Positions 34,667 through 43,914 are shown, counted from the first letter of the stretch. The stretch: 64,000 nt of DNA from Actinomycetes bacterium (GCA_021809105.1 JAKBAM010000004.1:94337-158336); one strand, 5' to 3'. Translations and numbers: made by a program. Notes: generated from the sequence alone by a model not told the origin.

Positions 34667-35011
34667 ATGACCGATGGCTTCACCCTCTCGCTCGGAGGGC
34701 TGCAGGTCCACTGGAGACCTCCGACAGGCGGCGCGGCCCGCCTCGATCTCCAAGGTGAATTGGACAACCTCAGCGTCCCGGTCCTGCGCCAGGCCCTAGA
34801 GGCGATCTACGCCGAGGAGTGCTTCCGGGTGCGCCTGGATCTGGCACGCCTGGAGTTCATCGACTCGAGTGGGCTGGGGGCCCTCGTCGGCGCGTGGCGC
34901 CGCTGCGCCCAGCAGGAGGGGGCCGTAACCGTCGTCCACCCGACCTCCGCGGTCAGACAACTCATGGACATGACGGGAATAAGCAAGTTCCTACTCTCGG
35001 AAGAAGCCTGA
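34667..35011 (+). CDS. STAS-domain anti-sigma factor antagonist
   Basis: A 114-residue STAS protein like SpoIIAA/RsbV. The phosphorylatable Ser is in FIDSSGLGALVGAWRR, preceded by VRLDLARLEFIDSSG as in the family. ARLDLQGELDNLSVPVLRQAL forms the N-terminal strand and helix. In partner-switching it would bind an anti-sigma kinase when dephosphorylated. No kinase or sigma partner is adjacent. AGAGGAG lies about ten bases before the ATG. Confidence 0.93.
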   Translation: MTDGFTLSLGGLQVHWRPPTGGAARLDLQGELDNLSVPVLRQALEAIYAEECFRVRLDLARLEFIDSSGLGALVGAWRRCAQQEGAVTVVHPTSAVRQLMDMTGISKFLLSEEA

Positions 35012-35217
35012 GCCGGCCAGCGTCGGGCTCTCCGCCGGGGGTAGATAGGCAGGCCGCGGCGCCCGCTGAGCACAACAACATCCGACCTCCGCAGGTTTCC
35101 GTCAGCAGCAGTCCCGGCGAGGAAGCGCTGGAACGGAGCTTCGACCTGACAGTCGAGGACGGTCGACCCCGCATCCGGCGGGGGGCCACTGACCTCCTGG
35201 CCACAGCGACGCCAGGC

Positions 35218-37323
35218 TCACCAGAGACCGCTGAGGTCCCGCCCAACGATGTCGGCGACGGGCGTCGCCATAGGCACCGGCGCTGCGTCCTCGGTCGAGG
35301 AACGAACCGCCCGGTGCTCGACCAGGTGATCGAGCGACGACGGCAGGAAGCGGGTACGAGGCGCGTAGCCGTGCCGATCACCGCGACTCCCGGAGCCTCC
35401 GTAGTGGTAGCGCAGCGGGACATATACGTGGAGGTGGCGGCGGGCGCGAGTGAGGGCCACGTAGAACAGGCGGCGCTCCTCATCAATGCCCGCCTGGTCG
35501 CCCGTGGCCATGTCCGAGGGAAACATCCCATCGGCGGCATGGATGAGGTGGACGACGTCCCACTCCCCCCCCTTGGCCGAGTGGACCGTAGACAGCACCA
35601 CGTAGTCATCCTCGAGGTAGGGCGCTCCGGCGAGGTCGCCCGTGGAAGACGGGGGGTCCAAGGTCAAGTCACCGAGGAGAACGGCACGGGTAGGGGCCCC
35701 GGCGGCGAGGCGCGCTAGCTGATCGAGATCGCACAGCCGGACCTCGGCATGGTCATATCGGCGGCGCAGCATCGGATCGAGTACGTCGCGAAGGCGATCG
35801 ACCTGCCCTCCCGGGGACGCATCCTCGCAGCAGTCCCCCAGCACCTCCGCCAGGGCGCCGAGGTCCGCCGCGGCGCGGGCAGGGGCCGGACGAACCCCGT
35901 CGACGAAGCGTTGGAGAGGATTGGCGTCGGCGGGCCCCGTACCCTCCCGGCGGGGACGGACGCCCAGCGCCTCGAGCAACTTGCGCGACGCCGCCGGTCC
36001 TATCCCGTCGGCGAGGCCCAGCACCCTGGGCCAGGCCAGCTCGTCCCAAGGGTTTTCGAGGACTCGGAGCATGGCAGCGAGGTCCCTGATATGGGAGGAC
36101 TCGAGGAAACGTAGACCGCCGTACTTGACAAAGGGGACCCGGCGACGGCGCAGCTCTACCTCCAGCAGGTCGGAGTGGTGACCGGCGCGAAACAGGACCG
36201 CTTGAGATCGTAGGAGCATGCCCTGCTCATGGTGCTCGAGCAGCATCTCGCACACCGCGTCGGCTTGAGCTGCCTCGTCAGGGCAGGTAGCGACGACCGG
36301 GAGGCTTCCGGCCGCCTGGTCGCTCCACAGCCGCTTGGGCTGGCCCTCGGACAACTCGGCCACAACGGCATTGGCCAGGTCGAGCACCGGCTGCGTCGAG
36401 CGGTAGTTGTGCTCGAGAGTCACCGTCGTCGCCCCGGGCCACGCGCTCTCGAAGTCGAGCAGGTTGCGAACCGTGGCCGCCCGGAACGAGTAGATGGCTT
36501 GGGCGTCGTCACCGACAACCGTGAGGCGATCGTCATGCGCGCGCAGACGTCGGAGAATGTCCGCCTGCAACAGGTTGGTATCCTGGTACTCGTCGACCAA
36601 GACATGGTCGTAGGCGCCCGCCAGCAGCGGCCCCAGGGCTGCGTCGGCCAGAGCCGCCCGCCAGTAGAGCAGCAGGTCGTCGAAGTCGAGCAGGCAGGCG
36701 ACCCGCTTTCGCTCGGTGTAGGCCCGGAAGATCTCGCGCATGCCTTCGATGTCTTCGACGCACCACGGGTACCAAGCTCGCACGGCCTGGTCTACCGGCG
36801 CTTGGGCGTTGACCACTCGCGAGAGGATGCTGAGCATGGTGTCAGGACGAGTGAAGCGCCGGCGGGGCCCCTCACAAGCGGCCTCGCCGGCAACGTCGGA
36901 GCACACCAGTCGCATCAGGTCAGCGGCGTCGGCCTGGTCCAAGACGGTGAAGCCGTCGCCCATGCCGAGACTGCGGCCATGAGTACGCAGAACCCGGTGA
37001 GCCATGGCGTGGAAGGTGCCAGCATGGATGCGCCTGGCGGCACCAGGGTCGGTCAAGGCCCCAACCCGACGGATCATGTCCTGCGCGGCCCGCCGGCTGA
37101 AGGTGACCAGTAGCACTCGGTCCGCTGCCACACCGCCATCGAGAAGGCGGGCCACCCGCGCCACCAGCGTGGCGGTCTTCCCGGTGCCCGCGCCGGCCTG
37201 GATGACCAGCGGACCGCCATCGTGACCGACCGCCGCCATCTGCTGGGCGTTTAGGCCCACTGCCCACGCGGGCTCGACGCTCGCAGCCGCCGGGCGCTCG
37301 GCGGCGCCTACCAAGACCACCAT
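35218..37323 (-). CDS. UvrD/PcrA-family ATP-dependent DNA helicase
   Basis: A 701-residue superfamily 1A helicase, 3'-5' by family. Motif Q/I: LNAQQMAAVGHDGGPLVIQ then AGAGTGKTATLVARV. Motif Ia: VTFSRRAAQDMIRRV. Motif II: HVLVDEYQDTN. Motif III: VVGDDAQAIYSFRAA. Motif IV: LEHNYRSTQPVLDLAN. Motif V: VLSTVHSAKGGEWDVVHLI. Motif VI: RRLFYVALTRARRHLHVYVP. It lacks the C-terminal nuclease domain of AdnA/B and is shorter than UvrD1, closer to UvrD2-like proteins but without an HRDC. It probably acts in repair or replication-fork processing. AGGA lies eight bases before the ATG. Confidence 0.95.
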   Translation of the reverse strand: MVVLVGAAERPAAASVEPAWAVGLNAQQMAAVGHDGGPLVIQAGAGTGKTATLVARVARLLDGGVAADRVLLVTFSRRAAQDMIRRVGALTDPGAARRIHAGTFHAMAHRVLRTHGRSLGMGDGFTVLDQADAADLMRLVCSDVAGEAACEGPRRRFTRPDTMLSILSRVVNAQAPVDQAVRAWYPWCVEDIEGMREIFRAYTERKRVACLLDFDDLLLYWRAALADAALGPLLAGAYDHVLVDEYQDTNLLQADILRRLRAHDDRLTVVGDDAQAIYSFRAATVRNLLDFESAWPGATTVTLEHNYRSTQPVLDLANAVVAELSEGQPKRLWSDQAAGSLPVVATCPDEAAQADAVCEMLLEHHEQGMLLRSQAVLFRAGHHSDLLEVELRRRRVPFVKYGGLRFLESSHIRDLAAMLRVLENPWDELAWPRVLGLADGIGPAASRKLLEALGVRPRREGTGPADANPLQRFVDGVRPAPARAAADLGALAEVLGDCCEDASPGGQVDRLRDVLDPMLRRRYDHAEVRLCDLDQLARLAAGAPTRAVLLGDLTLDPPSSTGDLAGAPYLEDDYVVLSTVHSAKGGEWDVVHLIHAADGMFPSDMATGDQAGIDEERRLFYVALTRARRHLHVYVPLRYHYGGSGSRGDRHGYAPRTRFLPSSLDHLVEHRAVRSSTEDAAPVPMATPVADIVGRDLSGLW

Positions 37324-37385
37324 GGAGCGATCCTATCAGGATTGCCGAACATGTGTTCGATGGCGCGGGCTGTCAGCATGGTTCG

Positions 37386-37979
37386 GTGCCTTCCCATCGG
37401 ATCGTCCTGGCGTCCGCTTCACCTGCCCGCCTCGGCCTGCTCCGGGCGGCCGGCCTGGATCCGCAGGTCGAGGTGAGCGGTGCCGACGAGGACGACGCCG
37501 ACCCTCGTGACCCCGATGGCATGGTGGCCCTCCTGGCCCGCCGCAAGGCCACGGCGGTGGCCTCGCGCCTCTCCGAAGGCGTGGTAATCGGCGCGGACTC
37601 CGCGCTCTCCCTCGACGGGCTGGCCCTCGGAAAACCCCACACGGCGGCTGCAGCCAACGCTCGGTGGCGCGAGCAACGAGGACGCTCCGGCGTGCTCCTG
37701 ACTGGCCATCATGTGATCGACCTCGGGTCCGGAAGGGAGGTGAGCGCCGTGGCGAAGACGCTGGTCCATTTCGCCGACCTCGACGACGACGACATCGCGG
37801 CCTACGTAGCCACGGGCGAGCCGCTGGAAGTGGCGGGGGCTTTCACCTTGGACGGCTACGGCGCAGCGTTCATCGAGCGAGTGGAGGGCGACGCCAGCAA
37901 CGTGATTGGCCTGTCGCTTCCGCTCCTGAGGCACCTCCTCGCGGAGATCGGCATACAGTGGCGGACACTGTGGCGATGA
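37386..37979 (+). CDS. maf: Maf family nucleotide pyrophosphatase
   Basis: A 197-residue Maf/Ham1-fold protein. The N-terminal VLASASPARLGLLRAAGL carries the SxSPxR motif, and VVIGADSALSLDGLALGKPH the conserved GADs with the metal-binding acid. AAYVATGEPLEVAGAFTLDG and NVIGLSLPLLRHLLAEIG complete the family. Maf proteins hydrolyse non-canonical or modified dNTP/UTP to the monophosphate. The GTG start fits the family N-terminus. The stop overlaps the dus start (ATGA), so they are coupled. Confidence 0.93.
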   Translation: MPSHRIVLASASPARLGLLRAAGLDPQVEVSGADEDDADPRDPDGMVALLARRKATAVASRLSEGVVIGADSALSLDGLALGKPHTAAAANARWREQRGRSGVLLTGHHVIDLGSGREVSAVAKTLVHFADLDDDDIAAYVATGEPLEVAGAFTLDGYGAAFIERVEGDASNVIGLSLPLLRHLLAEIGIQWRTLWR

Positions 37980-39112
37980 GCACTGTGACCGCGCCGGCGG
38001 TGCTCGAGATCGGGGCAATAGTGGTCGACCCGCCGGTCGTTCTCGCTCCAATGGCAGGGGTGACCAACGCAGCATTTCGCCAACTCTGCCGACGTTTCGG
38101 GGCCGGCCTCTATGTGAGCGAGATGATCACTGCTCGTGCCCTGGTCGAAGGCAACCAGCGGACGCTGCGGATGGTGGAGGCCGCCCCCGGCGAAGACGTC
38201 CGCAGCGTGCAGCTCTACGGCGTGGACCCGACGGTCGTGGCCGGCGCTGTTCGGCGGCTGGTGGACGGCCTAGGAGTACATCACATCGACCTCAACTTCG
38301 GCTGTCCCGCCGCCAAGGTCACCCGCAAGGGCGGCGGCGCAGCGCTGCCACTGCACGGAGCTCTCTTACGCAACATCGTGCGGGCCGCAGTGCGGGCCGC
38401 GGGGGCGGTGCCAGTCACCGTCAAGATGCGGATCGGCCTCGACGACAGCCACCGTACGGCCGTGGACACGGGGCGTGCAGTCGAGGCAGAAGGCGTCGCC
38501 GCCGTGGCTCTCCATGCGCGGACCGCCTATCAGCATTATTCGGGCGCAGCCGATTGGGCAGCTATCGGTGAGCTCAAAGCTGCGGTGACGACGATCCCGG
38601 TCCTCGGCAACGGCGACATCTGGGAGGCGGCCGATGCCACGGCAATGATGGCGGCGACGGACTGCGACGGTGTCGTGGTCGGGCGCGGATGCCTAGGGCG
38701 CCCCTGGCTCTTCGCCGACCTGGCGGCGGTGTTCGCAGGGCGGGAGCCCGCCGAGCCCCGTCGGCTCGGAGAGGTGACCGAGGTAATGGCGGAGCATGCC
38801 CGCCTCCTCACCCACCACCTCGGTCCCGACCGCGGCGTCCGGGACTTCCGCAAGCATGTCGGGTGGTACCTGACCGGCTATCCGGTCGGCGCGAGCCGTC
38901 GCGCCGCTCTATCCTCTGTAACCAGCTTGGAGAACCTGGATCAGCTCCTCGACGAGCTGGACCCCGAGGTCGAGCTGCCGCCCGGCGGGAGTCGCCTGCC
39001 CCGTGGCCACACCCACGGTCCGAAACCAGTCCCACTGCCTCCCGGCTGGCTCGAGGCGTGCGACGATCCTTCCCCGCCACGGGGAGCCGACATCGTGGTG
39101 TCGGGCGGCTGA
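37976..39112 (+). CDS. dus: tRNA-dihydrouridine synthase
   Basis: A 378-residue FMN enzyme reducing specific tRNA uridines to dihydrouridine. The catalytic Cys110 is in IDLNFGCPAAKVTRKGGG; other blocks are LAPMAGVTNAAFRQLCRRFG, TVKMRIGLDD, LHARTAYQHYSGAADW, GNGDIWEA and VVGRGCLGRPWLFADL. The C-terminal helical tRNA-binding domain is present (FRKHVGWYLTGYPVG). Start MSTVTAPAVLEIG overlaps the maf stop. Confidence 0.95.
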   Translation: MSTVTAPAVLEIGAIVVDPPVVLAPMAGVTNAAFRQLCRRFGAGLYVSEMITARALVEGNQRTLRMVEAAPGEDVRSVQLYGVDPTVVAGAVRRLVDGLGVHHIDLNFGCPAAKVTRKGGGAALPLHGALLRNIVRAAVRAAGAVPVTVKMRIGLDDSHRTAVDTGRAVEAEGVAAVALHARTAYQHYSGAADWAAIGELKAAVTTIPVLGNGDIWEAADATAMMAATDCDGVVVGRGCLGRPWLFADLAAVFAGREPAEPRRLGEVTEVMAEHARLLTHHLGPDRGVRDFRKHVGWYLTGYPVGASRRAALSSVTSLENLDQLLDELDPEVELPPGGSRLPRGHTHGPKPVPLPPGWLEACDDPSPPRGADIVVSGG

Positions 39113-39242
39113 ACCATGACCGCCGGCCTGGCCTGACGACCCCGCGGTGCCGGCCGGACAAGCCGGGGCGGAAACTCCTAGGATCCCATGTGGTGCGCCG
39201 GGTCCCTATGCTGCATCGGTCGTCCGTGCCAAGGAGTGACGA

Positions 39243-40046
39243 GTGGCAGTGGTAGCCGAGAGACCCCGGGAGGACGATGTGCAGGTAACTGTCGTCGTAC
39301 CTACCCGCAACGAGGCCCCCAACATCGCCCTCCTGGTCGAAAGGCTGGGGGCAGCCCTCCGAAAGAGCCTCGGACCAGGCGTGGCTTGGGAGCTCATCTT
39401 CGTGGACGACTCCGACGACGACACACCAGAGGCCATCCAGGCCCAGGTGGACGCCGGTCGACCCGTGCAGCTCCACCACCGCCGACCCGGCTGCCGACCC
39501 GGCGGCTTGGGGGGTGCAGTGCAGGACGGATTCGCCGCTGCGCGCGGGCAGCTGGTTGCTGTCATGGATGCCGACCTCCAGCATCCGCCAGAGATTCTCC
39601 CTTTGCTGCTCGCTCCCCTCATGGCCGGGGACGCCGACCTGGTGTCGGGCAACCGTTATGCCGGCATCGGCGACCGAGGCGGCCTTGCCGGGCCGTGGCG
39701 GCGACTGGTGGCCTCCTCCAGCCGGCTGCTGGTGCACGCCGTCATCCCCCGCTCGCGAGCGCTGAGTGATCCGATGAGCGGATTGTTCGCGTTCGAGCGC
39801 GAAGGGCTGCGCGGCCTCGACTTGCAGGCCAACGGTTTCAAGATCCTCCTCGAGGTGGTTACCCGAGGGGACTGGAAGAGCGTCGGCAACGTCTCTTATC
39901 GCTTCGACCGCCGCCACGCCGGTCGCTCCAAGGCCTCGTTGCGCCAGGGATGGCTGTTCAGCCGCCACCTGCTCCACCTGGCCAGGACGACGAGACGGTC
40001 AGCCGACGAGTTGGCCGCCCGCCGACGCGCCGTCGCCGGCGGGTGA
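39243..40046 (+). CDS. Family 2 glycosyltransferase, polyprenol-phosphate-mannose-synthase-like
   Basis: A 267-residue GT2 enzyme. It has the nucleotide-sugar pocket VTVVVPTRNEAPNIALLVER, the FVDDSDDDTPEAI block and the metal-binding DAD/QHPPE of AVMDADLQHPPE, then NRYAGIGDRGGLAGPWRRL and LSDPMSGLFAFERE, as in dolichol/polyprenol phosphate mannose synthases. There is no membrane segment, so it is a peripheral Dpm1-type enzyme rather than the fused actinobacterial Ppm1. It would make the lipid-linked sugar used by membrane glycosyltransferases such as the one at 47-49 kb. AAGGAG precedes the GTG. Confidence 0.85.
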   Translation: MAVVAERPREDDVQVTVVVPTRNEAPNIALLVERLGAALRKSLGPGVAWELIFVDDSDDDTPEAIQAQVDAGRPVQLHHRRPGCRPGGLGGAVQDGFAAARGQLVAVMDADLQHPPEILPLLLAPLMAGDADLVSGNRYAGIGDRGGLAGPWRRLVASSSRLLVHAVIPRSRALSDPMSGLFAFEREGLRGLDLQANGFKILLEVVTRGDWKSVGNVSYRFDRRHAGRSKASLRQGWLFSRHLLHLARTTRRSADELAARRRAVAGG

Positions 40047-40059
40047 TGGCGGCGTACCA

Positions 40060-40755
40060 GTGACCGGGCTGAGCGACGCCCTGCGCTCCACGCCGGCCGT
40101 TCGGGAGTTCAGCGACGAGCCAGTCAGCCGGGAAACGGTCTCGGCCATCCTCGATACGGCCCGGTTCGCCCCGAGCGGCGGCAACCGCCAGGCGTGGCGG
40201 GTCGTACTGGTAGAAGACCCCGAGACTCGCCAGGCCATGCGCGACCTGTACCTACCTGGATGGTACGAATACCTCGCCATGGCTGCCGCGGGACTGGTCG
40301 CCTGGTCACCCCTCGCCGACCGGGAGGCCGAAGCCCGGGCGAAGGCCGGGGCGGTCCAGATCGCAGCGAAGGCCGCGTCGGGACCCGGTGGCATGGCGGA
40401 GCACCTCGACGAGGTGCCAGTACTGCTCGCGATGTTCGCCGACCTCGGCTCCCTGGCGGCGGTGGACCGCGACCTGGAGCGTTACACGTTGGTCGGAGGG
40501 GCATCGGTCTATCCATTCGTCTGGAGCGTCCTCCTAGCGGCCGGCGAGCACGGTCTGGGTGGTGTCTTGACCACCATGCTGACCTCGAGAGAGGACGAGG
40601 TCCGCGCCCTGCTCGGTGCTCCCGACCACCTCGCCCTGGCTGCAGTGGTGGCGCTCGGACACCCGAAGCGGCGGCCTACTCGGCTGCGGCGGCGCCCGGT
40701 GGCAGAGTTCACCACTATCGACCGGATAGACGGGACTCCCCTCGACGTCGGCTAG
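40060..40755 (+). CDS. Nitroreductase family protein
   Basis: A 231-residue flavin protein of the nitroreductase fold. The FMN phosphate Arg region is LRSTPAVREFSDEPVSRETV, then ILDTARFAPSGGNRQAWRVVLV, and a C-terminal GHPKRRPTRLRRRPV. It binds FMN and uses NAD(P)H on nitroaromatics, quinones or related acceptors; the physiological substrate is unknown. GTG start 14 bases after the glycosyltransferase, probably one operon. It converges with the small 62-residue gene. Confidence 0.85.
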   Translation: MTGLSDALRSTPAVREFSDEPVSRETVSAILDTARFAPSGGNRQAWRVVLVEDPETRQAMRDLYLPGWYEYLAMAAAGLVAWSPLADREAEARAKAGAVQIAAKAASGPGGMAEHLDEVPVLLAMFADLGSLAAVDRDLERYTLVGGASVYPFVWSVLLAAGEHGLGGVLTTMLTSREDEVRALLGAPDHLALAAVVALGHPKRRPTRLRRRPVAEFTTIDRIDGTPLDVG

Positions 40756-40772
40756 CCGCGCCGGGTCAGGGG

Positions 40773-40961
40773 TCAGGCGCCCTCTGGCCCACTCCTGTGC
40801 CCCTGATCCCCCGGATCGTCCTCCCGGGCGGACTGGCGTCGGTCGGAGTCCGCCAGGATCGCTGCGGCCTGCGCACGAGGATCATCGCTGCCGGCGGCCA
40901 GCTCCTCCGGCAGGAGCTCGTCGCCCCGCCCGGCCCGTCGGTCGTCGTCTCTCTCGCCCAT
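40773..40961 (-). CDS. Small acidic hypothetical protein, 62 residues
   Basis: A 62-residue hydrophilic protein starting MGERDDDRRAGRGDELLPEE, then DPRAQAAAILADSDRRQSAR. This A(Q/E)AAAIL.(D/E)SD.R segment resembles a small conserved protein I recall from Acidimicrobiia and related actinobacteria. It has no signal or membrane segment and is probably disordered with one helix. Function unknown. It reads from the reverse strand, convergent with the nitroreductase. Confidence 0.6.
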   Translation of the reverse strand: MGERDDDRRAGRGDELLPEELAAGSDDPRAQAAAILADSDRRQSAREDDPGDQGHRSGPEGA

Positions 40962-41334
40962 CGTCGTGTCATACCCGTGCCCTCGACGCCCTAGACAGAG
41001 CTCGGGCCACCAGAGAGGAGGGCGAGCCTTGCGCGTGCGACACCTGTCACGTATCCTGCCGGTCCAGAGGGGGCGCCCGAGCCGGTGGTCGACGGGGGAC
41101 GGGGGGGCACCACCTGGCCCGGGCGTTGACCAAACAAGGGCCAGGCTCGCGGAGGCCGGGCGCACACCCGCCGGGGGAACTCAGGTCGCCCACAGGCGTC
41201 GGCGACAATGGACTCCCCCCAGGACCTGCCTGCGTTAGCCTGCCGGCGGTGCGAGGCCTCATTGACCGCCCGGCGAGGAGCGGCCGACGGATGCCGTGGC
41301 ACGACGCCGCCGAGTCCCATGGAGGCAGTTCGGG
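40962..41334. other. Leader/intergenic region before the TPP enzyme
   Basis: No protein gene is convincing in these 373 bases. It contains a candidate promoter (41029-41057) and an 8-pair inverted repeat CCTGGCCC/GGGCCAGG (41113-41120 with 41138-41145). The GGAGG before the TPP-enzyme start is at 41321-41325. If the promoter is used the message has a leader of about 270 bases, long for an actinobacterium, with no known riboswitch signature. Confidence 0.45.
41029..41057 (+). promoter_or_regulatory. Candidate sigma-70-type promoter
   Basis: TTGCGC at 41029-41034 and TATCCT at 41052-41057 are separated by exactly 17 bases. It points toward the TPP-dependent enzyme gene about 280 bases downstream. 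The match is moderate (four of six at each box) and untested. Confidence 0.35.
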
Positions 41335-42897
41335 GTGAGCGGGATGCTAGGAGCAGAGGCGGTCCTGCGCACGCTGGTCGCCGGCGGCGTGGACACCTGC
41401 TTCATGAACCCTGGAACCTCGGAGATGCGGTTGGTCGCGGCCCTGGACGAGGTGCGCGACATCAGGGGTGTCCTGGCCCTTTTCGAGGGGGTGGCCACCG
41501 GCGCCGCCGACGGCTATGCGCGGATGGCGGGCCGTGCCGCCGCCGTGCTCCTGCATCTGGGTCCGGGCCTCGGCAACGGGCTGGCCAACCTCCACAACGC
41601 CCGCAAGGCTTTCTCCCCCGTCGTCGCCGTCGTGGGAGACCACGCCACGTACCACAAGCAGTACGACACCCAACTCGAGTCCGACATAGAAACCGTGGCC
41701 CAGAACGTCTCACCATGGATCACCAGGGTGGAGCGCTCCGACTCCATCGGCCGGGCGGTGGCAGAGGCGGTGACAGCGGCATCCGGGCCGCCCGGGCAGG
41801 TAGCCACCCTTATCGTCCCCGCCGACCTGTCATGGAGCGAAGGCGCCGAGGCCTCCGGAACGTCGGGGGGCGCCGTGAACCCGGCGCCGGAGCAGGCGAC
41901 GATCAGGGCGGCGGCTGCAGCTCTCCGGCGGGGCGGGGCGAGCGCCATCCTGATCGGTGGCGCGGCGTGCAGGGCCGACGAGCTGCGCCTCGCGGAGTCC
42001 ATCGCCTTGTGCGCCGGCGCCGCGCTTTTCTGTGAGACATTCCCCGCCCGCCTGCAACGGGGCGCGGGCATGCCATCGGTGACGCGCCTCGCCTACCTCG
42101 GGGAAGTGGCCGCAACTCAGCTCGAGGGATTGCGCGACCTGGTGCTCATAGGGGCCAAGGCGCCGGCCAGCTTCTTCGCTTATCCCGACAAGCCGAGCCT
42201 GCTGGCCCCTGACGGCTGCCAATTGCATCCGCTGGTAAAACCAGGCTTCCCGGCGCGAGACGCCCTCGAAGCTCTCGCTGGCGAGTTGGGCGCACCGAAG
42301 TGGAAGGCGGGAGAGGACCCGCCACGCCCAGTCTTGCGCCACGGGGAGCTGAGCCTGGCTGCGCTGAGCGCAGCCATCGGCGCTTTGCTCCCCGAGGGTG
42401 CGATCGTCTCCGACGAATCCAACACGTCAGGCCTCGGCCTCGGTGGCGCTACGGCGGGCGCTCCTCCCCATGACTGGCTCACCCTGACGGGGGGAGCGAT
42501 CGGGCAAGGCTTGCCTGTTGCGTGTGGAGCGGCCATCGCCTGCCCAGGGCGCAAGGTCGTCGCTCTGCAGGCCGACGGTAGCGCCCTCTACACGTTCCAG
42601 GCGTTGTGGACCATGGCCCGTGAGGAGCTCGACGTCGTGGTCGTCCTGTACAACAACCGTTCCTATGGCATCTTGAACATGGAGCTTCAGCGCACCGGAG
42701 CGAGCGCGGGGGGCACGCGGGCCCGCCGGATGCTCGACCTGTCCGATCCCGATCTGGACTTCGTCGCCCTGTCCGCCGGCCTTGGGGTCCCGGCGCAACG
42801 TGTCGCCACCTCCGAGGAGTTTGCGGCTGCCTTTGCCCGAGCTTTGTCTACGCCAGGGCCCGCCCTGATAGAGGCGGTCGTGCCCAGCCTGGTGTAG
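41335..42897 (+). CDS. TPP-dependent acetolactate synthase-like/decarboxylase-like enzyme
   Basis: A 520-residue thiamine-diphosphate enzyme of the acetolactate synthase/benzoylformate decarboxylase superfamily. The catalytic Glu51 is in FEGVATGAADGYARMAGR; the C-terminal TPP/Mg motif is QADGSALYTFQALWTMARE to LYNNRSYGILNMEL, with ADG replacing the usual GDG, as in an uncharacterised subgroup. Between lie the central domain (LIGGAACRADELRLAE) and TGGAIGQGLPVACGAA. The length is slightly short of IlvB, and no IlvN regulatory subunit is present, so branched-chain synthesis is unlikely. GTG start with GGAGG nine bases upstream. Confidence 0.9.
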   Translation: MSGMLGAEAVLRTLVAGGVDTCFMNPGTSEMRLVAALDEVRDIRGVLALFEGVATGAADGYARMAGRAAAVLLHLGPGLGNGLANLHNARKAFSPVVAVVGDHATYHKQYDTQLESDIETVAQNVSPWITRVERSDSIGRAVAEAVTAASGPPGQVATLIVPADLSWSEGAEASGTSGGAVNPAPEQATIRAAAAALRRGGASAILIGGAACRADELRLAESIALCAGAALFCETFPARLQRGAGMPSVTRLAYLGEVAATQLEGLRDLVLIGAKAPASFFAYPDKPSLLAPDGCQLHPLVKPGFPARDALEALAGELGAPKWKAGEDPPRPVLRHGELSLAALSAAIGALLPEGAIVSDESNTSGLGLGGATAGAPPHDWLTLTGGAIGQGLPVACGAAIACPGRKVVALQADGSALYTFQALWTMAREELDVVVVLYNNRSYGILNMELQRTGASAGGTRARRMLDLSDPDLDFVALSAGLGVPAQRVATSEEFAAAFARALSTPGPALIEAVVPSLV

Positions 42898-43914
42898 TTA
42901 CTTCGGGTCCTTGCGCGCTCGGCTCGGTGCAACCCGGGGCGGCTCTCCCGGCATCTTCGGATACACCGGCGGCCAGGGCGCGTCGGGTAAGCCCGCGGAG
43001 CGATCCCGTTCGGCGAGAGCCATCAGGGACGAGAGGTCCGCCGGATTTGCCTCCATGTCTCCCCACGGGTCCCCGCTGGCGGCGACCCGGCCGGGCACTG
43101 TCGCGATGTTCAACTGGTCGATGTCTATGGTGTCGAGCTCGGCCCAATCGAATGGGGTCGACACCTGGGCACCAGGGCGCGCCCGGACCGACCAAGCCCC
43201 GAAGATCGTCTTGTGGGGCGCATTCTGGTTGAAGTCGACGAAGACGCGGGGGCCGCGCTCCTCTTTCCACCACGCTGCAGTGACGAGCTCGGGATCACGT
43301 CGCTCGAGCTCGCGTGCGACAGCAACAGCAGCCGCTCGCACCTCGACCGACGTCCAACGGGGGGCCAGGCGGGCGTAAACGTGGATCCCCCGGTTGCCGG
43401 TGGTCTTCGGATAGCCGCTCAGACCGTGCTCGTCGAGCAAGGCCCGGACCGCGCGGGCCGCTTGCTTGATCATGGGAAAATCGACGCCGGGACTCGGATC
43501 CAAGTCGATGCGGAGCTCGTCGGCGTGCTCGGGATCCGAGACGCGGCTGGGCCAGACGTGGAAGCCGAGGCACCCGAGGTTGACGGCCCAGACCACGTGG
43601 GCGATGTCGGCCACGACCAGGGCCCGCGACCGCGTCCCGTTAGGAGTCGACACCGTCGTCGTCTCCAACCACGCCGGGGCGCTATCAGGGACCCTCTTCT
43701 GGAAGAAGGATGGCCCTGCAGCCCCGTGGGGGAACCTCTGCAGGAGCACGGGCCGGTCTCCCATGGCGGCCATCACGGCTTCCTCGATCGACAGGTAGTA
43801 GCAGGCCAGGTCCTCCTTGGTCTCACCTCGCTCCCCGAAGAACACCTTGCTCGGGTTGCTCAGCGTCACCTCGCGCCCGGCTGCGACCAGGACCAAGGTG
43901 TCGTTACCGGCCAC
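42898..43914 (-). CDS. LigD-type polymerase/primase domain protein (stand-alone)
   Basis: A 338-residue archaeo-eukaryotic-primase-fold protein like the polymerase domain of LigD. Blocks: EVTLSNPSKVFFGERGETK, RPVLLQRFPHGAAGPSFFQK, the catalytic ELRIDLDPSPGVDF (DxD), GNRGIHVYARLAP and VFVDFNQNAPHKTIFGAWSV. It has no ligase or phosphoesterase domain. In NHEJ it would extend or fill ends with ribonucleotides, working with a separate ligase and Ku. The GTG at 43914 (VAGNDTLVLV) fits the family; a longer reading to 43989 is possible. It abuts the TPP-enzyme stop. Confidence 0.92.
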   Translation of the reverse strand: MAGNDTLVLVAAGREVTLSNPSKVFFGERGETKEDLACYYLSIEEAVMAAMGDRPVLLQRFPHGAAGPSFFQKRVPDSAPAWLETTTVSTPNGTRSRALVVADIAHVVWAVNLGCLGFHVWPSRVSDPEHADELRIDLDPSPGVDFPMIKQAARAVRALLDEHGLSGYPKTTGNRGIHVYARLAPRWTSVEVRAAAVAVARELERRDPELVTAAWWKEERGPRVFVDFNQNAPHKTIFGAWSVRARPGAQVSTPFDWAELDTIDIDQLNIATVPGRVAASGDPWGDMEANPADLSSLMALAERDRSAGLPDAPWPPVYPKMPGEPPRVAPSRARKDPK

